Shown: positions 26,841 through 36,587, counted from the stretch's first letter. The stretch: 64,000 nucleotides of DNA from Micromonospora sp. MW-13 (GCF_003434305.1 NZ_QKKX01000015.1:84653-148652), one strand, 5' to 3'. Numbers and translations: made by a program. Notes: generated by a model from the sequence alone, not told the origin.

Positions 26841-27839
26841 GTGTACGACGTGGTGCTGCTCACCCTCGGCTCGGAGCGGGACGCTCCCGGCGGGGGCTGC
26901 GGCAGCGGCGAAGCCTGCTGCGGCGGTGCCACCGGGGACGCCCCCGAGCGGGCCGAGGAACGGTGCGAGACCCCCCGGGTGCCGGTGCTGGCCTGCGCGG
27001 ACGCGCTGACCGCCCGGGGCGCCCGGGTGGAGATGGTCACCGCCCGCTCGGACGCGGAAATCGACGAGGTGCTGGCCCGGCTCGACGCCCCGCCCCGCCC
27101 CGACGGGCTCACCTGGCCCGACCCCGACTCGAAGACCCGGCTGGTTGTCGCCACGGCCAGCGACGGCCAGTTGCGCGCCGTCGTGCGCCGGCTCGTCCGG
27201 CGGTACGCCCCGCCGCCCAGCCGCCGCCCAGCCGACCTGCCCGGGAACCGTACGGTGCCGGACCTGCCGCCGGTGGGCGTACTCCCGCTCGATCCGGCCA
27301 GGGGCGGCGGGCACCGTGACCTGGCGGCGCAGCTCGGGCTGCCGCGCGACCCGGCTGCCGTGGCCGCCGCGGTGCTGGACGGTGCCCCCCGCCGGCTCGA
27401 CCTGCTGCGCAACGACGGCGGCTCGGTGACGCTGGACGGCGCGCTGCTCGGCGCCGCCGACGACGCCGGCCGGCCGCTGCACTGGCGGGGCCGGGTCGAG
27501 GTCGACGACGCCGTGCTCTCGGCGGGCGACGATCCCCTCCTGGCCTGTGCCATCGGCAACGCGGGCGGGTACGCCCGGCTCGACGGGCTGCCCCTGCTCA
27601 CCGCCGGAGACCCGACGGACGGCGTGGTCGAGGTTGCGGTGGCCGTTCCCGTGGTGACCCGCTCGGCGTTGGGCAGGAAGCGGGTGCGGTTCGAGGTACG
27701 CCGGGCGCGGGGGCGGGCGGTGGCCGTCATCCCGCGCGACGAGCGGGTGCCCTACCTCGACGACGGGGTCGAGGGGGAGCTGAGCCGGAAGCGGTCGTGG
27801 TGGACCGAACCGGGCGCCTGGGCGGTCTGGACGGCCTGA
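26841..27839 (+). CDS. Conserved protein with diacylglycerol-kinase/LCB5-like C-terminal fold
   Basis: A 332-residue predicted cytoplasmic protein. The ATG-equivalent start (GTG at 26841, MYDVVLLTLGSE) follows an AGGAG-like site. The N-terminal quarter has a compact Cys cluster (GGGCGSGEACCGG, then another Cys in EERCETPRV) that could bind metal or form disulfides, followed by an alpha/beta segment. The C-terminal half (LRNDGGSVTLDGALLGAA, GRVEVDD, VRFEVRRARGRAV, LDDGVEGEL) resembles the C-terminal domain of lipid-kinase-like proteins. The N-terminal kinase signature (GGDGT) is missing, so I do not assign activity. Confidence 0.6.
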   Translation: MYDVVLLTLGSERDAPGGGCGSGEACCGGATGDAPERAEERCETPRVPVLACADALTARGARVEMVTARSDAEIDEVLARLDAPPRPDGLTWPDPDSKTRLVVATASDGQLRAVVRRLVRRYAPPPSRRPADLPGNRTVPDLPPVGVLPLDPARGGGHRDLAAQLGLPRDPAAVAAAVLDGAPRRLDLLRNDGGSVTLDGALLGAADDAGRPLHWRGRVEVDDAVLSAGDDPLLACAIGNAGGYARLDGLPLLTAGDPTDGVVEVAVAVPVVTRSALGRKRVRFEVRRARGRAVAVIPRDERVPYLDDGVEGELSRKRSWWTEPGAWAVWTA

Positions 27840-27879
27840 CCAACTTCCCCGGCGGTCCGCGGTGGCGACGCCCCGACCC

Positions 27880-27948
27880 GGGTACGGCCACCGGGCCGGG
27901 TACGGCACCGGGCCGGGTACGGCACCGGGCCGGGTACGGCACCGGGCC
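27880..27948. repeat. 17-bp tandem repeat (four units)
   Basis: Units of GGGTACGGCACCGGGCC repeat four times; the first has one inserted C (18 bases). They lie in the otherwise gene-free 266-base gap (27840-28105) upstream of the EspI-like gene. The exact copies suggest a variable-number repeat. Confidence 0.8.
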
Positions 27949-28105
27949 CGACGATCCGCCGGCACGCTGGGGGTGTCCGGGGAGCGACTCCGGGCGCGGG
28001 CGGGGCTGGCGGAGATGCGGGCGGGGGCCGGCGGAGATCGGCGTCGATGGCCGCCGGTTCGGCCCCGGGGCCTATCCTCGGCAGAAGGAATGGGGAGGAA
28101 CCGTC

Positions 28106-30760
28106 GTGGACGACAACGCCGACCGGGTCCACGTACCCGGCCAGCAGCCGGCTCCGGAGCGGGACATCGAACCGCTCTGGCCGCCGGAACCGACCGATCC
28201 CGGGCCGGCCGACTCCGGCCCCACGTGGGCCGTGGGCACGCCCCACCAGCCGACACCCCAGCAGGCGACACCCCTTCCACCGGTCCCCGGGCCGGGGCCC
28301 GCCGCGCAGAGCGCGTACCCGTCGTTGACCGCCTCGCCGGCCGCGCGGCCGGGGACGGGGGAGTGGGACGCGTACCCGCCCGCCGCCGCGCCACAGACGG
28401 GCTACCCCGAGGCCGGGCCGCAGGACGGGTACCCCGTGGTTGGACCGCAGGACGGGTACCCGGCTGCTGTCGGGCCACAGGGTGGGCAGGCCGGGTTCGA
28501 CCAAGGCCACAGCCACAGCCACGGCCACGGCCACGGCCACGGCCACGGCCACGGCCACGGCCACGGCCACGGCCACGGCCGGAGCGTGCCGGGGCCGGAC
28601 GGATGGGTGGCGGACGGATCGGACGGGTGGCCGCCGGTGCCGTCGGAGACCGCGTGGGCGCCGCCGCCCGTGGGCGGCGTACCGGCCCCACGGGTCGGGC
28701 ACCCGACGCCCGGGCCGGTGGATCTACACCTGCCCTTCACCCTGGACGAGCCGGCCACCGCGCTCCCGGCCCCGCCCACCGCCCCGACCCCGTCCGGGCG
28801 GCCGGTGGACCCGTTCGGGGCGGACGACCCGTCGACACCGCCGACGCCCGCGCCCCCGGTGCCAGTCCCGCTGGCGACAGTCCCACCGGCGGCCGGCCCG
28901 ACCACCCCCCAGGTGACCGACGCCACGACGGTCGCCGACTCGACGACGGTGCCAGGCCCGGATACGGGCGGCGGACCGGGGGCGGGCGGGGCTCCCGCCG
29001 GCGGTGGGCCGACCGCGCTCACCGGCCCGCCGGCGAGTGGCGGGCCGCCGGTGCCGGGCCCGGACGACGACGGGCCGGAGCGGGTGGCCCGGAACGCTGC
29101 GGCGGCAGGACCGGCCCGGGCGACCGGGAACGGCACCGGGGAGCGGAACGGAACGACCGGTGGGTCGGTGCCGGAGTCGAACGACGGGGCGCGGGGGGCG
29201 GCCGAGTCCCCGTGGGCGCTGCCACCGAGGCGGCCCAGCCCGGGCGGACCGGAGCCGGCCCGGCGACCCGACGGGACGGCGGCGGGCGGGACCGAGGCGG
29301 GCGACCGGCCCGGCGGGACGGGGCAGGAAGGCCCGGGGCCGGACGCCGGTGGGCGTACGACCCCCGGTCCGGCGGGAACTGCGGCGCACCCGCCGGGGCC
29401 GTTCCCGCCGGTGATGAACCCGCCCGGGCCGCTGCCCCCGACCCCCTATCCGCCAGCCACCGACGGCACGCCGGCCGACCCGTACGCCGCTGGTCCACCG
29501 GCAGCCGGCCCGTACGCCGCCCGAGGGTCGGCGGCCGTGCCGGGCCCGCCGGCGGGATGGGGGTCGGGATCACAGCCCGGCCCGGCGGCCCCGCCGGACC
29601 CGGCCCGGCCGGCGCAACCGGGACCGCCCCGGCCCGACCAGCCGCTCGCCGGGCCGGGGCAGCCCGGCCCCGGGCCCCTCGACGCGGGGCAGCCGGGCTG
29701 GTATCCCCCGGGCTGGCCGCAGCCCGGCCAGCCGCCGGTGGCCCCGGTGACGCACCCGCCGTACCAGGAGGCGGACGGGGTGACCCGGGTGCCGTCCGGG
29801 TACCCGGACGCGGGCTGGACGCCGGACTTCGGGACCGCGCCGACCGCCGAGGACTTCGCTCGCCGCCGGCAGGTCCGCCCGGCCGACCCGGTGGCCACGA
29901 TGGGCGTACGGGCGGTGGTGAACAAGACCGGGCTGATCAAGCTGCCGCCGGGGCGGCACGAGCAGGAGTTGCGCCGCGACATCGAGATGGTGCGCCGCAA
30001 CTTCGGCGGGCTGCGCCAGGTGACCGTGGTCAACCCGAAGGGCGGCGCGGGCAAGACCGTGGCGATCCTGCTGCTCGCCATGACGTTCGGGCAGAAGCGC
30101 GGCGGGTACGTGCTGGCCTGGGACAACAACGAGACCCAGGGCACCCTCGGGATGCGCGCCCAGCAGGACTTCCACTCCCGTACGGTGCGCGACATGTTGC
30201 GCGACCTGGGCCAGTTCCAGGGTGCCCACGGGCGGGTCGGCGACCTGTCGCAGTACGTCCGCTCGCAGGGCGAGGGGATGTTCGACGTGCTCGCCTCGGA
30301 CGAGTCGGCCACCGGCGGGGAGATGCTCACCGCGGCGGCGTTCGCCGAGATCCGGGAGGTGGTCAGCCGGTTCTACAAGCTGATCTTCGTGGACACCGGG
30401 AACAATGTCCGGGCGCAGAACTGGCAGGCCGCGATGGACGCCACCGACCAGCTCGTGGTGACCATGTCGGCGCGCAACGACTCGGCGGAGACCGCCGCCC
30501 GGATGCTCGACCACCTGGAGCAGAGCGGCCGGCATCGGCTGGTCCGGCAGGCGGTGACGGTGGTGTCCATGCCACCCTCGCGCAAGGAGATCGACCTGCC
30601 GGCCATCCAGGAACACTTCGCGGCCCGGACCCGGGCGGTGCTGCTGGCCCCGTACGAGCGGTTGATCGACACCGGCGAGCCGATCCGCTACGGAGGGCTC
30701 TCCTCGGCCACCCGGGACGCCTGGTTGAAGATCGCCGCATCGGTCGCCGAGGGGCTCTGA
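28106..30760 (+). CDS. EspI-like protein: long disordered N-terminus plus ParA/MinD-family ATPase
   Basis: 884 residues from the GTG at 28106 (VDDNADRVHVPG), eight or so bases after GGGAGGA. Residues 1 to ~600 are Pro/Gly/Ala-rich and disordered, with a His-rich (Gly-His) repeat near residues 134-157. The C-terminal ~250 residues form a ParA/MinD ATPase with deviant Walker A PKGGAGKTVAI, an AWDNNETQGTLG switch region and the FVDTGNN Walker B. This architecture resembles EspI (Rv3876) of mycobacterial ESX-1 systems. No ESX secretion gene is in the window, so it could equally be a polarity or partition ATPase. It ends at a strong terminator. Confidence 0.78.
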   Translation: MDDNADRVHVPGQQPAPERDIEPLWPPEPTDPGPADSGPTWAVGTPHQPTPQQATPLPPVPGPGPAAQSAYPSLTASPAARPGTGEWDAYPPAAAPQTGYPEAGPQDGYPVVGPQDGYPAAVGPQGGQAGFDQGHSHSHGHGHGHGHGHGHGHGHGHGRSVPGPDGWVADGSDGWPPVPSETAWAPPPVGGVPAPRVGHPTPGPVDLHLPFTLDEPATALPAPPTAPTPSGRPVDPFGADDPSTPPTPAPPVPVPLATVPPAAGPTTPQVTDATTVADSTTVPGPDTGGGPGAGGAPAGGGPTALTGPPASGGPPVPGPDDDGPERVARNAAAAGPARATGNGTGERNGTTGGSVPESNDGARGAAESPWALPPRRPSPGGPEPARRPDGTAAGGTEAGDRPGGTGQEGPGPDAGGRTTPGPAGTAAHPPGPFPPVMNPPGPLPPTPYPPATDGTPADPYAAGPPAAGPYAARGSAAVPGPPAGWGSGSQPGPAAPPDPARPAQPGPPRPDQPLAGPGQPGPGPLDAGQPGWYPPGWPQPGQPPVAPVTHPPYQEADGVTRVPSGYPDAGWTPDFGTAPTAEDFARRRQVRPADPVATMGVRAVVNKTGLIKLPPGRHEQELRRDIEMVRRNFGGLRQVTVVNPKGGAGKTVAILLLAMTFGQKRGGYVLAWDNNETQGTLGMRAQQDFHSRTVRDMLRDLGQFQGAHGRVGDLSQYVRSQGEGMFDVLASDESATGGEMLTAAAFAEIREVVSRFYKLIFVDTGNNVRAQNWQAAMDATDQLVVTMSARNDSAETAARMLDHLEQSGRHRLVRQAVTVVSMPPSRKEIDLPAIQEHFAARTRAVLLAPYERLIDTGEPIRYGGLSSATRDAWLKIAASVAEGL
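28505..28576 (+). repeat. In-frame hexanucleotide repeat encoding a Gly-His tract
   Basis: Twelve in-frame hexamers (GGCCAC, two of them AGCCAC) encode a Gly/Ser-His repeat inside the disordered region of the EspI-like protein. Exact tandem hexamers are prone to slippage, which would change the tract length without frameshift. Alternating His suggests Ni/Zn/Cu binding. Confidence 0.9.
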
Positions 30761-30765
30761 GCAGC

Positions 30766-30803
30766 GCGACGGCCGGCCCGACACCCGCCGGGCCGGCCGT
30801 CGC
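30766..30803. terminator. Bidirectional terminator between the EspI-like and DUF3151 genes
   Basis: Perfect 15-bp stem GCGACGGCCGGCCCG (30766-30780) with 30789-30803, 8-base loop, between convergent stops at 30760 and 30819. Confidence 0.85.
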
Positions 30804-30818
30804 ACCGGCTCGCAGGGA

Positions 30819-31247
30819 TCAGGCGCCGGCCAGGGCGTCGCCGGCGGCGGGGTCGCAGTCGCGCAGGAACTGGGCGCAGCGGGCCGCCTCGTCGGCCTCG
30901 CCGATCTCGCCGGCGGCCCGGGAGAGCACGTACAGGCAGCGCAGGAAACCCTGGTTCGGCGCGTGCGACCAGGGCACCGGGCCGTGCCCCTTCCAGCCGC
31001 TGCGGCGCAGCTGGTCCAGGCCCCGGTGGTACCCGGTCCGGGCGTACGCGTACGCCAGGACGACCTGGCCGGCGGCCAGGGCGCGGCCCGCGAGCGCGGC
31101 CCAGCCGGCGCTGTAGGTCGGGAAGCGGGCCGCGACCTCGGCGTACGCCTCGTCGGTGCCGGCCTCGGTGGCGGCGGCGAGCGTCGCGTCGGCCTCGTCG
31201 TGGACCGGCAGGAGGGTGGCCGGCGGCTCAGGCAACAGGTTCTGCAT
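30819..31247 (-). CDS. DUF3151 family protein
   Basis: 142 residues from the ATG at 31247 (MQNLLPEPPATLLP), the conserved family start. Alpha-helical, TPR-like pattern (FPTYSAGWAALAGRALAAGQVVLAYAYARTGYHRG as successive helices), ending in LYVLSRAAGEIGEADEAARCAQFLRDCDP. From memory the M. tuberculosis counterpart (Rv0360c) also lies between purA and fba, matching the order here. Function unknown; cytoplasmic. Confidence 0.88.
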   Translation of the reverse strand: MQNLLPEPPATLLPVHDEADATLAAATEAGTDEAYAEVAARFPTYSAGWAALAGRALAAGQVVLAYAYARTGYHRGLDQLRRSGWKGHGPVPWSHAPNQGFLRCLYVLSRAAGEIGEADEAARCAQFLRDCDPAAGDALAGA

Positions 31248-31426
31248 CGTCCCATTCAACCCGCTTCGCTCTACGCCGCGCGAGCGGGTCGGCAGACCCG
31301 GCTGGCTGAACGGTTGAGGCATTGGTCACGCCTGCGGCTCCATGCCGGGAGACCTGCGGCCCATGCCGCCGGGAGCGGTTCTCCACTACAACTATTGGTC
31401 CGGAGCCTCCCCAGGACCCGGTTACG

Positions 31427-31459
31427 CAGGAGCCCGGTGGCCTCGCCACCGGGCTCCTG
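31427..31459 (+). terminator. Strong hairpin in the leader of the LOG-family gene
   Basis: 14-bp perfect stem CAGGAGCCCGGTGG (31427-31440) with 31446-31459 and a 5-base loop, 60 bases upstream of the LOG-family GTG. It is not between convergent genes, so it may be a leader attenuator or the end of a short upstream transcript. The rest of the 31248-31518 gap has no gene. Confidence 0.5.
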
Positions 31460-31518
31460 TCGTCCGGCGGGCCGGCGGGCGGGTCTGGCGGGTTGCCCCG
31501 GGCGGGCAGGATGGGCTG

Positions 31519-32727
31519 GTGCCGACCCCACCTCCCGCGGACGTCATCTCCCCGCACGACACCAGCGCCACCGAGATCGAGACCCGCAGCGCCTTCGAAC
31601 AGCGGTTGACCACCGGCACCCTGGCCGGGCTGACCGTCCAGGGCCTGCGCCTGGACCTCGACCCGGTCCCCGACCTCACCGGGACGGAGGTGACCGGCAC
31701 CCTCTTCGTCGGCTGCCGCTTCGCCTCCCGCGAGGTGGGCGCCGACCTGGTGCGGCGCGGCGCGAACGTGGTGCCGCCCTTCTCCGGGCTGCCGTACCCG
31801 ACCCAACCGTCGCACCTCTACACCCCGGACGAGCTGGCCGCCGGCTTCGTCGAGGGCGGCTTCGCGAACATGTACGACACCCGCGTGTACGCGCACTTCC
31901 GGGCGCACGGTGGCGCGCTGCCGGACGTCAAGGAGGCGCTCGGCCAGCGGCTGCACGACCACGGTGTGGACAACGCGCTGGCCGACGCCACCCGGACCTG
32001 GCTGGCCGCGTATGGCCCGCAGTCGGTGGTCGGCGTGATGGGCGGGCACGCCGTGCGGCGGGGCAGCGCGCCGTACCGGATGGCGGCGGTGCTGGGCTGG
32101 GAGCTGGCCCGGGCCGACCGGCTGGTGGTGACCGGCGGCGGGCCCGGCGTGATGGAGGCGGCCAACCTGGGCGCGTACCTGTCGAGCCGGCCGGCCGAGG
32201 AGCTGACGGCGGCGATCGACCTGCTGGCGACCGCGCCGGACTTCACCGACCACGAGCGCTACACCGCCGCCGCGCTGGAGGTCCGGGTCCGGTACGGGGC
32301 GCCGCCGGCCGTGCCCCGGCAGCGCGGCGCCGACCTGGACTGGGCGCGTGCCGGCGGGCTCGCCATCCCCACCTGGCTGTACGGGCACGAGCCGGCGAAC
32401 CTGTTCGCCGGGCGGATCGCCAAGTACTTCTCGAACGCGATCCGGGAGGACACCATCCTGCGGCTGGCCAGGGGCGGGATCGTCTTCGCGCCCGGCCGGG
32501 CCGGCACGGTGCAGGAGGTGTTCCAGGCGGCGACGAAGACGTTCTACGGCACGGACGGGGCCAGCGGCGCGTACGTCTTCCTGGACCGGGCCTACTGGAC
32601 GACGGAGCTGCCGGTCGAGGCGCTGCTGCACCCGCTGCTGGCCACGTCGCCGTTCGGCGACCTCTCCGGCACCGTGCACCTCACCGACGACGTGCGGGAG
32701 GCGGTCCGGGTGTTGACCGGCGGCTGA
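31519..32727 (+). CDS. LOG/TIGR00730-related nucleotide monophosphate nucleosidase-like protein
   Basis: 402 residues from a GTG at 31519. A central Rossmann-like LOG domain contains VVGVMGGHAVRRGSAPYR, VVTGGGPGVMEAANLGAYL and the late GRAGTVQEVFQA, matching PGGxGTxxE-type motifs with slight change. The extra N-terminal ~150 residues make it longer than simple LOG proteins and closer in size to the PpnN class (nucleotide 5'-monophosphate nucleosidases). Expected reaction: release of base from NMP. Assignment rests on motifs only. Confidence 0.78.
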   Translation: MPTPPPADVISPHDTSATEIETRSAFEQRLTTGTLAGLTVQGLRLDLDPVPDLTGTEVTGTLFVGCRFASREVGADLVRRGANVVPPFSGLPYPTQPSHLYTPDELAAGFVEGGFANMYDTRVYAHFRAHGGALPDVKEALGQRLHDHGVDNALADATRTWLAAYGPQSVVGVMGGHAVRRGSAPYRMAAVLGWELARADRLVVTGGGPGVMEAANLGAYLSSRPAEELTAAIDLLATAPDFTDHERYTAAALEVRVRYGAPPAVPRQRGADLDWARAGGLAIPTWLYGHEPANLFAGRIAKYFSNAIREDTILRLARGGIVFAPGRAGTVQEVFQAATKTFYGTDGASGAYVFLDRAYWTTELPVEALLHPLLATSPFGDLSGTVHLTDDVREAVRVLTGG

Positions 32728-32739
32728 CCCCCTGCGACG

Positions 32740-32776
32740 ACGACGGCCGGCCCCCTCCCGGGGTGCCGGCCGTCGT
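32740..32776. terminator. Bidirectional terminator between LOG-family gene and fba
   Basis: 12-bp perfect stem ACGACGGCCGGC (32740-32751) with 32765-32776, 13-base loop, between convergent stops at 32727 and 32793. Confidence 0.8.
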
Positions 32777-32792
32777 GTCGTACGGGTGGGTG

Positions 32793-33815
<1,023 letters not shown>

Positions 33816-33994
33816 GTCGAACGCTCCTTACTTACCGCTGTCGGCCGTACTGGCCGCTGTCTACCGTGGGTGCGCCGGACCGCGCTGTCCTCCGTCGGAA
33901 GTATCCCGTAGGAGGCGGCCACGGGCACAACCGACCCTTGGCCCGCCCGAGGCGTGGGCCGGTGACCGGAGCGTCGGGCCGCCCGCACGCCGAC

Positions 33995-34378
33995 TCACCG
34001 GGCCCCCCACCGGTCCGGCACGGCGACGCTGATCAGCCAGCTCACCACGGCCATCACGATGGCCCCCCAGAAGGCGGCCCAGAAGCCGTCCACCCGGAAC
34101 GGCAGGTCCAACTGCCGGGCGATCCAGTCGGTCAGCAGGAACAGCAGCGCGTTGACCACCAGCGCGAACAGCCCCAGGGTCAGCAGGTAGAAGACGCAGC
34201 CCATCACCTTGATCACCGGCTTCAGCACGGCGTTGACCACGCCGAAGATCAGCGCCACCACCACCAGCGTGAGCGCCGTGTGGCCGCCGTATCGGCCGCC
34301 CACCTCGACGCCGGGCACGACCAGGGTGGTGATCCACAACGCGATCGCCGTGATCGCCAGCCGGATCAGGAAACCCAC
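33995..34378 (-). CDS. Phage-holin-family (YvlD-like) membrane protein
   Basis: 127 residues from a GTG at 34378 (34381 is also possible; AGGA lies just upstream of both). Four hydrophobic segments: FLIRLAITAIALWITTLVV, TALTLVVVALIFGVVNAV, GCVFYLLTLGLFALVVNALLF and AAFWGAIVMAVVSWLISVAV, given as patterns. The VNAVLKPVIKV motif between segments 2 and 3 is typical of the family. Despite the family name there is no phage context; these are ordinary inner-membrane proteins of unknown role. Confidence 0.85.
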   Translation of the reverse strand: MGFLIRLAITAIALWITTLVVPGVEVGGRYGGHTALTLVVVALIFGVVNAVLKPVIKVMGCVFYLLTLGLFALVVNALLFLLTDWIARQLDLPFRVDGFWAAFWGAIVMAVVSWLISVAVPDRWGAR

Positions 34379-34509
34379 CACCCCATCCTGGCACCGCCGG
34401 CCGGGCCCGGAGGGGCGATTCCGCCGACTCGGCTTCTTCCGGCTCCGAGCGCACACCCGGGCCAGCCCGTACGGTGTGGGTAGCTTTCCACCGGAATCAG
34501 GGAGGGACG

Positions 34510-34722
34510 ATGGGTCAGCCCGACGAGGACTTCACTCCGAGCGACCACCTCGCTCCGGAGGAGCGGGACCCGGAGGCGTCCCCGGCCGACGCCGTGGAGC
34601 AGGCCGCCTCGACCGACCCGGCCGACGGTGAGCAGGAGCCGAGCCGGGGCCTGGAGGTCGACGACTGGGACGCCATGGAGCAGGCCCGGGTGGTCGCCCC
34701 CGACGAGGACGACTACCGCTGA
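34510..34722 (+). CDS. Small acidic conserved actinobacterial protein
   Basis: 70 residues, GGAGG ribosome-binding site before the ATG at 34510 (MGQPDEDFTPSDHLAPEERD). It is strongly acidic and predicted disordered, ending VDDWDAMEQARVVAPDEDDYR. An upstream GTG at 34474 is in frame but lies before the ribosome-binding site. It has no known domain that I recognise. The Glu/Asp-rich composition suggests a protein-binding or charge-buffering role. Confidence 0.75.
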   Translation: MGQPDEDFTPSDHLAPEERDPEASPADAVEQAASTDPADGEQEPSRGLEVDDWDAMEQARVVAPDEDDYR

Positions 34723-34841
34723 GCCCGTTCCACACTCCGGGATCAAGTCGCACCGGTAGGGCAGGGCCGGCTGCACGTTGCGGCAGCAGTGATCGGCCGT
34801 TCGGCTCGTTCGGGAATCGCGTGGAGGTTCGGGGTGACCTG

Positions 34842-34863
34842 GGAACTTAAGTAAACCTTAAGA
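34842..34863 (+). promoter_or_regulatory. Possible promoter region of the surface protein gene
   Basis: A GGAAC element (34842-34846), like ECF-type -35 motifs, is followed by two CTTAAG palindromes (34847-34852 and 34858-34863). This is the AT-richest patch in the area and lies about 45 bases before the surface-protein ATG. No -10 could be fixed. Confidence 0.3.
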
Positions 34864-34905
34864 TCCACGGACTCCACCTGATTCCCCCACGGGAGGAACC
34901 CCCCA

Positions 34906-36468
34906 ATGTTCAAGCACTCGACTCGGCGCTGGCTGGCCGGGCTCGGCGTCGCAGGCGTGTTCGTCGTCGCCTCCGCCACCCCCGCCGTCGCCGCCCCGAC
35001 CCCCGCCGACGCGCAGGCGGCTAAAGGCTTCGACCTCTACGCGAACGACGTCATCGTCGCTCCAGGCGGCCCGGAGAAGTTGGTCTCGCTCTATTCTCTG
35101 ATCAGCCAGCCACTCACCGAGTACACCGTCAAGGTGGACCGGAGCGGCGTCGACGGCTTCGCCGAGGTCCAGAAGCCAGTCGGCTACGGCTCCTGCACAG
35201 AGACAGGCGCCGTCCTGACCTGCACCGTCAAGGACGACCAGGAACCGGATCTCGACCTGCTCTCCCTTGTGGTACTGCCCAGGAAGAAGGCCAAGGCGGG
35301 GCAGGAGGGTGAGCTCGCGTTCACCGTCACGACCCCAGGCTCCGGATCGACCAGCTTCCGTTCCACCGTCTCGGTCGGCGAAGGGGTCGACCTGGTGTCG
35401 GAGCCGTTCGTCTACCTGGACGGCAAGCCCGGCGCCACTGTGAAGTCGCCACTGACGGTCGGCAACCAGGGCGACAAGACCGCCAAGGGCATGGTGCTGT
35501 TCTTCTTCGGCTCATACAGCCTCACGCCCTCCAAGCGGTACTCGAACTGCGAGTACGTCAAGGACGACTTCGACGTGAACGCCTTCGCCTGCACCCTCGA
35601 CAGCAGCCTGGAGCCGGGTGCCGGCCTGAAGCTGGACGACTCGTTCGGCTTCGCCGTCCCCGGCGACGCGTGGGCGCCGAACAGGGACTACGGCTTCGCA
35701 ATCTGGTTCACGCCCGCCGACTGGAAGGCGGTCCGGGCCGAGGTGCCGACCGCCGGCGAGCTGGGAGAGAAGGGCACCGACGGACTCCTCGGGCTGGAAT
35801 CGGTCAGCACCCCACAGGTGCTGTCCCGCGCCGCGCAGACCGACGTGGACCCGTACAACAACGAGACGATGCTCCAGCTCACGGTCAAGGGCAACCAGAA
35901 GGCGGACGTGGCCGCGAACGGCGCCACGCTGCACGGCAAGGTCGATAAAACCGTTCCGCTCACGGTGGGCTTCACCAACAACGGGCCGGCGGCGATCAAC
36001 GCGGGCGGCGAGCAGGGCATGGCCACGATGGCGCTGGTGACGCTGCCCAGGGGTGCCAGAGTCGTCGAGGCCCCCGAGTACTGCGCGGACGCCGAGGGTG
36101 AGTTCGGTGAGGACTCCGGCAAGCCCGGGGGCACCGCGTACGCCTGCTTCGTGCCGCAGGTGGTCAACAAGGGTAAGAAGGCGGAGTTCCGGTTCTCGGT
36201 GCGTATCGAGAAGGCAGGCACCTCGGTCGGCAAGATCGAGCTGTGGCACGGTGGCCCGGACGAGCGCCGCGCCAAGGACCTGAACCCGGGCAACGACACC
36301 GCCAAGATCCTGTTGAACTCCGGTGACGGCGGCCAGGGCGGCGGCGGGTCGCTGCCGATCACCGGCACCTCGACCGGCCTGCTCGCTGGCATCGGCGGCC
36401 TGCTGCTCGTGGCCGGTGTCGGCGGCTACCTGGTGGCCAAGCGCCGCCGGACCCGCTTCGTCGCCTGA
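34906..36468 (+). CDS. LPXTG-type cell-wall-anchored surface protein
   Basis: 520 residues. A signal peptide (MFKHSTRRWLAGLGVAGVFVV...AVAAP) and a sortase signal LPITG at 483-487, followed by a hydrophobic segment (GLLAGIGGLLLVAGVGGYLV) and a positive tail KRRRTR. The mature region has three or four beta-rich repeats of CARDB/DUF11-like type (EKLVSLYSLIS, TVKSPLTVGNQG, TVPLTVGFTNNG), each ending near paired Cys, so an Ig-like stalk is likely. It should be covalently attached to the peptidoglycan by a sortase not encoded here. Codon usage is slightly less GC-rich than that of its neighbours. Confidence 0.88.
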   Translation: MFKHSTRRWLAGLGVAGVFVVASATPAVAAPTPADAQAAKGFDLYANDVIVAPGGPEKLVSLYSLISQPLTEYTVKVDRSGVDGFAEVQKPVGYGSCTETGAVLTCTVKDDQEPDLDLLSLVVLPRKKAKAGQEGELAFTVTTPGSGSTSFRSTVSVGEGVDLVSEPFVYLDGKPGATVKSPLTVGNQGDKTAKGMVLFFFGSYSLTPSKRYSNCEYVKDDFDVNAFACTLDSSLEPGAGLKLDDSFGFAVPGDAWAPNRDYGFAIWFTPADWKAVRAEVPTAGELGEKGTDGLLGLESVSTPQVLSRAAQTDVDPYNNETMLQLTVKGNQKADVAANGATLHGKVDKTVPLTVGFTNNGPAAINAGGEQGMATMALVTLPRGARVVEAPEYCADAEGEFGEDSGKPGGTAYACFVPQVVNKGKKAEFRFSVRIEKAGTSVGKIELWHGGPDERRAKDLNPGNDTAKILLNSGDGGQGGGGSLPITGTSTGLLAGIGGLLLVAGVGGYLVAKRRRTRFVA

Positions 36469-36482
36469 CCCACCGGTATCAC

Positions 36483-36520
36483 CGGTGCCCCGCCGACCCA
36501 CCCGGGTCGGCGGGGCACCG
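36483..36520 (+). terminator. Terminator of the surface protein gene
   Basis: 17-bp perfect stem (36483-36499 with 36504-36520) and a 4-base loop, followed by TCGTTT, 14 bases after the stop. One of the clearest intrinsic terminators in the window. Confidence 0.9.
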
Positions 36521-36587
36521 TCGTTTCCCGACCGTGGCAGACGAAAACGGGTCGGCGCAAGATCGAAGTCCCTGACACCATGGGCGC

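Noticed and set aside
27880..27948. Possible CRISPR array
   Set aside because: The repeats are strictly tandem with no unique spacers and there are no cas genes.
31380..31460. Possible tRNA or small structured RNA before the LOG-family gene
   Set aside because: No cloverleaf, anticodon arm or conserved T-loop sequence could be drawn; only the single hairpin at 31427-31459 is supported.
33995..34378. Holin-family gene as prophage remnant
   Set aside because: The YvlD-like family is widespread in chromosomes and no other phage gene lies in the window.
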